NCBI GenBank assembly: GCA_021838985.1
Contig: JAKCCC010000099.1
Span: 1-7,000, forward strand
Direction of reading: 5' to 3'
Length of the DNA: 7,000 nucleotides
DNA from: Planctomycetota bacterium
GTDB taxonomy: Bacteria; Planctomycetota; Phycisphaerae; WQYP01
Below, piece by piece: positions 4,918 to 7,000 of this stretch (the stretch's first letter is position 1; each line of letters starts with the position of its first letter). The position numbers and the translations under genes were made by a program. The notes below the pieces were generated by a model. That model saw nothing but the letters and a program-made list of their open reading frames with translations, had not been told where the DNA came from and did not search any database.

Positions 4918-5731
4918 GCCGCACCTCATTGATATTACGTCCCAGAAGCGCCGCTTGATAGCCGGTTTGATCGGCGGGATTAACCAGCGGCCCTTCCATT
5001 GCGCCATCAACAAACTGACGCACCATTGGGTTAGTGGTGGTACGAAATTCGTCCGCGGATCCAACGGCAACAAATTTTCCGTTAAATAATAACGCCAGAC
5101 GATCGGCGAGCCTGAAGGCGGACGGCATGTCATGGGTCACGACCACACTGGTGGCATCCATCTCCGTTTTCAGATCCATCATCAAGCGGTCAATATGCGC
5201 GGCATTGATCGGATCGAGGCCGGCGGTAGGCTCATCATAAAACAAAATGCGCGGCTGCATCATCAACGCCCGGGCCAGACCGCCGCGTTTTTTCATTCCG
5301 CCCGAGAGTTGGGCCGGCATTTTGTCGATATGCTCCCGCAGACCCACCAGTTGCAGATAGATTTCGACCATGATGTCGATAGTCGGCTCGACCAGATCGG
5401 TGTGCTCGCGCACCGGCAGCGCCAGATTCTCGCGCAGGGTCATGGAGTCCAATAAAGCTCCGCTCTGAAACAGCATGCCCACGGATTTCCGCCACGCCTC
5501 AAGTTCCCCGCGATCCATATCTTCAAGAGAATGTCCATGAATCAAAACGGTTCCCGCGTCTAGTTTCAGCTGGCCCATGAGCACCCGCAAGAGCGTGGAC
5601 TTGCCGCAGCCGGAGGGCCCCATGATCACCAGAGTCTCGCCGGGCATGATGTCCAGGTCCAGATCCCGAAACAGCATCTTCCTACCGAAGCTTTTCCGAA
5701 CGCCCTTCAATTGAATCAATGGTTCCGGCAT
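4898..5731 (-). CDS. mlaF: MlaF-like ATPase of lipid ABC transporter
   Basis: A 277-aa cytoplasmic ATP-binding subunit that powers the MlaE permease. All ABC motifs are present: Walker A GPSGCGKST (38-46), Q-loop Q89 in the MlaF-typical LFQSGALLDSMT (88-98), signature LSGGMKKR (142-149), Walker B ILFYDEP (162-168), D-loop AGLDP (170-174) and switch H200. The residues after the signature are Gly-Gly (150-151), where relatives usually have Val/Ala-Gly/Ala. About 40 residues follow the core, similar to the MlaF C-terminal extension that contacts partner subunits. The start overlaps the mlaE stop by one base (TAATG) and has only a weak ribosome site, so translation probably depends on termination of mlaE. 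The 3' end overlaps mlaD by 20 nt and carries the mlaD ribosome site. Confidence 0.95.
   Translation of the reverse strand: MPEPLIQLKGVRKSFGRKMLFRDLDLDIMPGETLVIMGPSGCGKSTLLRVLMGQLKLDAGTVLIHGHSLEDMDRGELEAWRKSVGMLFQSGALLDSMTLRENLALPVREHTDLVEPTIDIMVEIYLQLVGLREHIDKMPAQLSGGMKKRGGLARALMMQPRILFYDEPTAGLDPINAAHIDRLMMDLKTEMDATSVVVTHDMPSAFRLADRLALLFNGKFVAVGSADEFRTTTNPMVRQFVDGAMEGPLVNPADQTGYQAALLGRNINEVRHGKKTT
4923..4927 (-). promoter_or_regulatory. Ribosome binding site fixing the mlaD start
   Basis: GAGGT on the minus strand lies five bases before ATG 4917, inside the mlaF reading frame. The alternative in-frame ATG at 4929 has no such site in front of it. Confidence 0.7.
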
Positions 5732-6501
5732 TACACGCCCAGATAAAAGAACAAAGATGTAAAAAGCAGGTCCACCACAATCAACGCCACAATGGTGAAG
5801 ACCACCGTTTGGCTCGTATTAAGCCCGACCCCTTCCGCCCCACCACGGACTTTTAATCCAAGCAAACAGGCGATGGCGCTGATCAGCAACCCGAACACCG
5901 CCGCCTTTACCAGTCCGGTCAAAAAATCCCCCACCTTCAAAATCGTCAGGGCATGATGGATATATTGCATGGCTCCCAGATGCAGCAGCCAGGCCGACGT
6001 AACCATCCCGCCAACCATGGCCGCCAAATCTCCCACCGCGGTCAGACCCACCATGGTCACCATGCCGGCCAGCACACGCGGCACCACCAGGAAGCGGATG
6101 GGGTCGATGGCCATGGCCTCCAGGGCTTCGATTTCCTCTCCCACCACCATCGTGCCGATTTCCGCCGCGATCGCCGCTCCTCCAAAGCCGGTCATTACCA
6201 CCGCCGAAACCAGCGGTCCCATTTCGCGAAATGTCGCCAGAGCCACGACATCTGCGGTCACCGGCACAATGCCGAACTTGGCCAATTCCGGGGCCATCTG
6301 CAGGGCCAGGATGGCCCCGATGCAAAACATAACCAGGCATACAATCGGAATGCTTTCCACCCCGATGCGGTTCATCTGTACCCATAAATTATGCCAAGCC
6401 AACGTTCGTCCGCGCCCCGTCCATAAGGCCGGCCTGATGGCCCGCAGCGTATCAAGCAGCAGCCAGAAAAAATCTCCGAAGTATTCAACGACCTGGCGCA
6501 T
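5731..6501 (-). CDS. mlaE: MlaE-like permease of lipid ABC transporter
   Basis: A 256-aa inner-membrane permease that forms the dimeric lipid channel under the MCE ring. Hydrophobic segments lie at about 51-71, 81-112, 138-175, 193-217 and 231-254; the N-terminal 1-25 is an amphipathic interfacial helix as in MlaE. The family core is intact: GPLVSAVVMTGFGGAAIAAE (95-114), then EIGTMVVGEEIEALEAM (114-130) and AIDPIRFLVVPRVLA (131-145), the cytoplasmic coupling region that contacts MlaF. I chose ATG 6501 over the in-frame ATG 6516 because a full GGAGG sits five bases upstream of 6501. With this start it overlaps the STAS gene by 17 nt; the stop forms TAATG with mlaF. The gene order here differs from the E. 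coli mlaFEDCB operon. Confidence 0.94.
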   Translation of the reverse strand: MRQVVEYFGDFFWLLLDTLRAIRPALWTGRGRTLAWHNLWVQMNRIGVESIPIVCLVMFCIGAILALQMAPELAKFGIVPVTADVVALATFREMGPLVSAVVMTGFGGAAIAAEIGTMVVGEEIEALEAMAIDPIRFLVVPRVLAGMVTMVGLTAVGDLAAMVGGMVTSAWLLHLGAMQYIHHALTILKVGDFLTGLVKAAVFGLLISAIACLLGLKVRGGAEGVGLNTSQTVVFTIVALIVVDLLFTSLFFYLGV

Positions 6502-6964
6502 CGGCACCTCCGGCATCAGGGCGGACCGAGGTCTCCCGCGCGGGTCCCTCGCCCCTCGGACAACTGGCCGGGATCGGACAGGAAGAACCGGCTAACAGTT
6601 CCACCGCTTCCGAGACGGGCATATCGTCCACAATTACGACCATCTCTTCGAGATGCCCGATTTTAATGATCCCCCGAAAGTTTTTATTTACATGCGCCAT
6701 GTAAAATTGCGCTCCCGCCGGCAGATGCCGCAGTACCTCCACCAGAATGGCAAGGCAGGCACCACTGAAACAGCTCAATTGCTCCAATTCAAAAATCATT
6801 TTGCGCGGCTGATAATGATCCGCGATCTCAAGCAATTCCGTCCGCAAAAGTGGCGCGAGTGCAAAGTTCATACCGGCCTTAAGCCGATAGAATATTCGCC
6901 CCTCCCCCAGATCCTCCACGGTCCCAAGCGAGGCTTTGCGGATCAACTTGCGTCTGAACAACAT
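6485..6964 (-). CDS. STAS-domain protein, MlaB-like accessory subunit of the lipid transporter
   Basis: A 159-aa cytoplasmic protein with a STAS-type fold at about 21-124: strand and helix pattern, then FELEQLSCFSGACLAIL (58-74), which corresponds to the STAS loop and helix where anti-sigma-factor antagonists carry a phosphorylatable Ser, and AQFYMAHVNKNFRGIIKIG (85-103), the usual STAS end. In E. coli, MlaB is a STAS protein that binds MlaF and stabilises the transporter; the position directly upstream of mlaE makes that role the best guess. The sequence is too divergent to name it mlaB firmly. After about residue 126 there is a 34-residue Pro/Gly/Arg/Ser-rich tail, probably disordered, partly created by the 17-nt overlap with mlaE. 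Start ATG 6964 is preceded by GGGAG at six bases. It is apparently the first gene of the operon; the promoter would lie near or beyond the right edge. Confidence 0.8.
   Translation of the reverse strand: MLFRRKLIRKASLGTVEDLGEGRIFYRLKAGMNFALAPLLRTELLEIADHYQPRKMIFELEQLSCFSGACLAILVEVLRHLPAGAQFYMAHVNKNFRGIIKIGHLEEMVVIVDDMPVSEAVELLAGSSCPIPASCPRGEGPARETSVRPDAGGADAPGR
6507..6511 (-). promoter_or_regulatory. Ribosome binding site fixing the mlaE start
   Basis: A perfect GGAGG on the minus strand lies five bases before ATG 6501 and within the end of the STAS gene. It lies inside any protein started at ATG 6516, which argues for the shorter MlaE. Confidence 0.75.
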
Positions 6965-7000
6965 GCCGCACTCCCTGTTAATCCTACCACGCTACTGGGG

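Noticed and set aside
4918..5133. Extended mlaD start giving a 462-aa protein
   Set aside because: The added part lies wholly inside mlaF in another frame and would put 72 odd residues before the signal anchor.
5969..6595. Long plus-strand open frame opposite mlaE
   Set aside because: Composition rich in Thr, Arg and Ala without domains; it is the antisense of a well-supported membrane protein.

Overview
All seven protein-coding genes in this window read on the minus strand, so the text reads right to left biologically. The organism is a diderm (Gram-negative-type) bacterium: it encodes a Mla/MCE-type phospholipid transport operon, which works between inner and outer membranes. The left part (HdrA-like electron-transfer protein, NifX-like protein, sigma-54 control) suggests anaerobic or redox-flexible metabolism. 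The sequence is GC-rich. I cannot assign a phylum from it.

Right block (6964 to 3745): a tightly packed operon in the order STAS protein, MlaE permease, MlaF ATPase, MlaD/MCE substrate-binding protein. Every junction overlaps (17 nt, 1 nt and 20 nt). Together they form the inner-membrane ABC complex of a lipid trafficking system. No mlaC or mlaA is visible in the window. The MCE protein is long (390 aa) because of an extended helical C-terminal half.

Middle (about 3744 to 2825): a 229-nt gene-free stretch with several overlapping inverted repeats, then a REP-associated tyrosine transposase (RAYT)-like frame. That frame has no stop codons, but its HUH active site and C-terminus look destroyed. 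A short gap with two hairpins follows.

Left block (2824 to 1): a sigma-54-dependent activator (PAS, AAA+, Fis-type HTH) is followed by a perfect 9-bp hairpin. Next comes an intergenic region with tandem palindromic sites and a near-consensus -24/-12 promoter, 15 of 16 positions counting the four free spacer bases. The promoter faces a two-gene unit: a NifX/NifB-superfamily small protein, then an HdrA-like FAD/iron-sulfur protein that runs off the left edge. The two genes overlap by ATGA. The simplest reading is a self-contained regulatory module: a cysteine-bearing PAS activator binds the tandem palindromes and switches on the NifX-like/HdrA operon through sigma-54 RNA polymerase. This module is the most interesting part of the window. 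The signal, the cofactor and the electron donor/acceptor of the HdrA-like protein are unknown.
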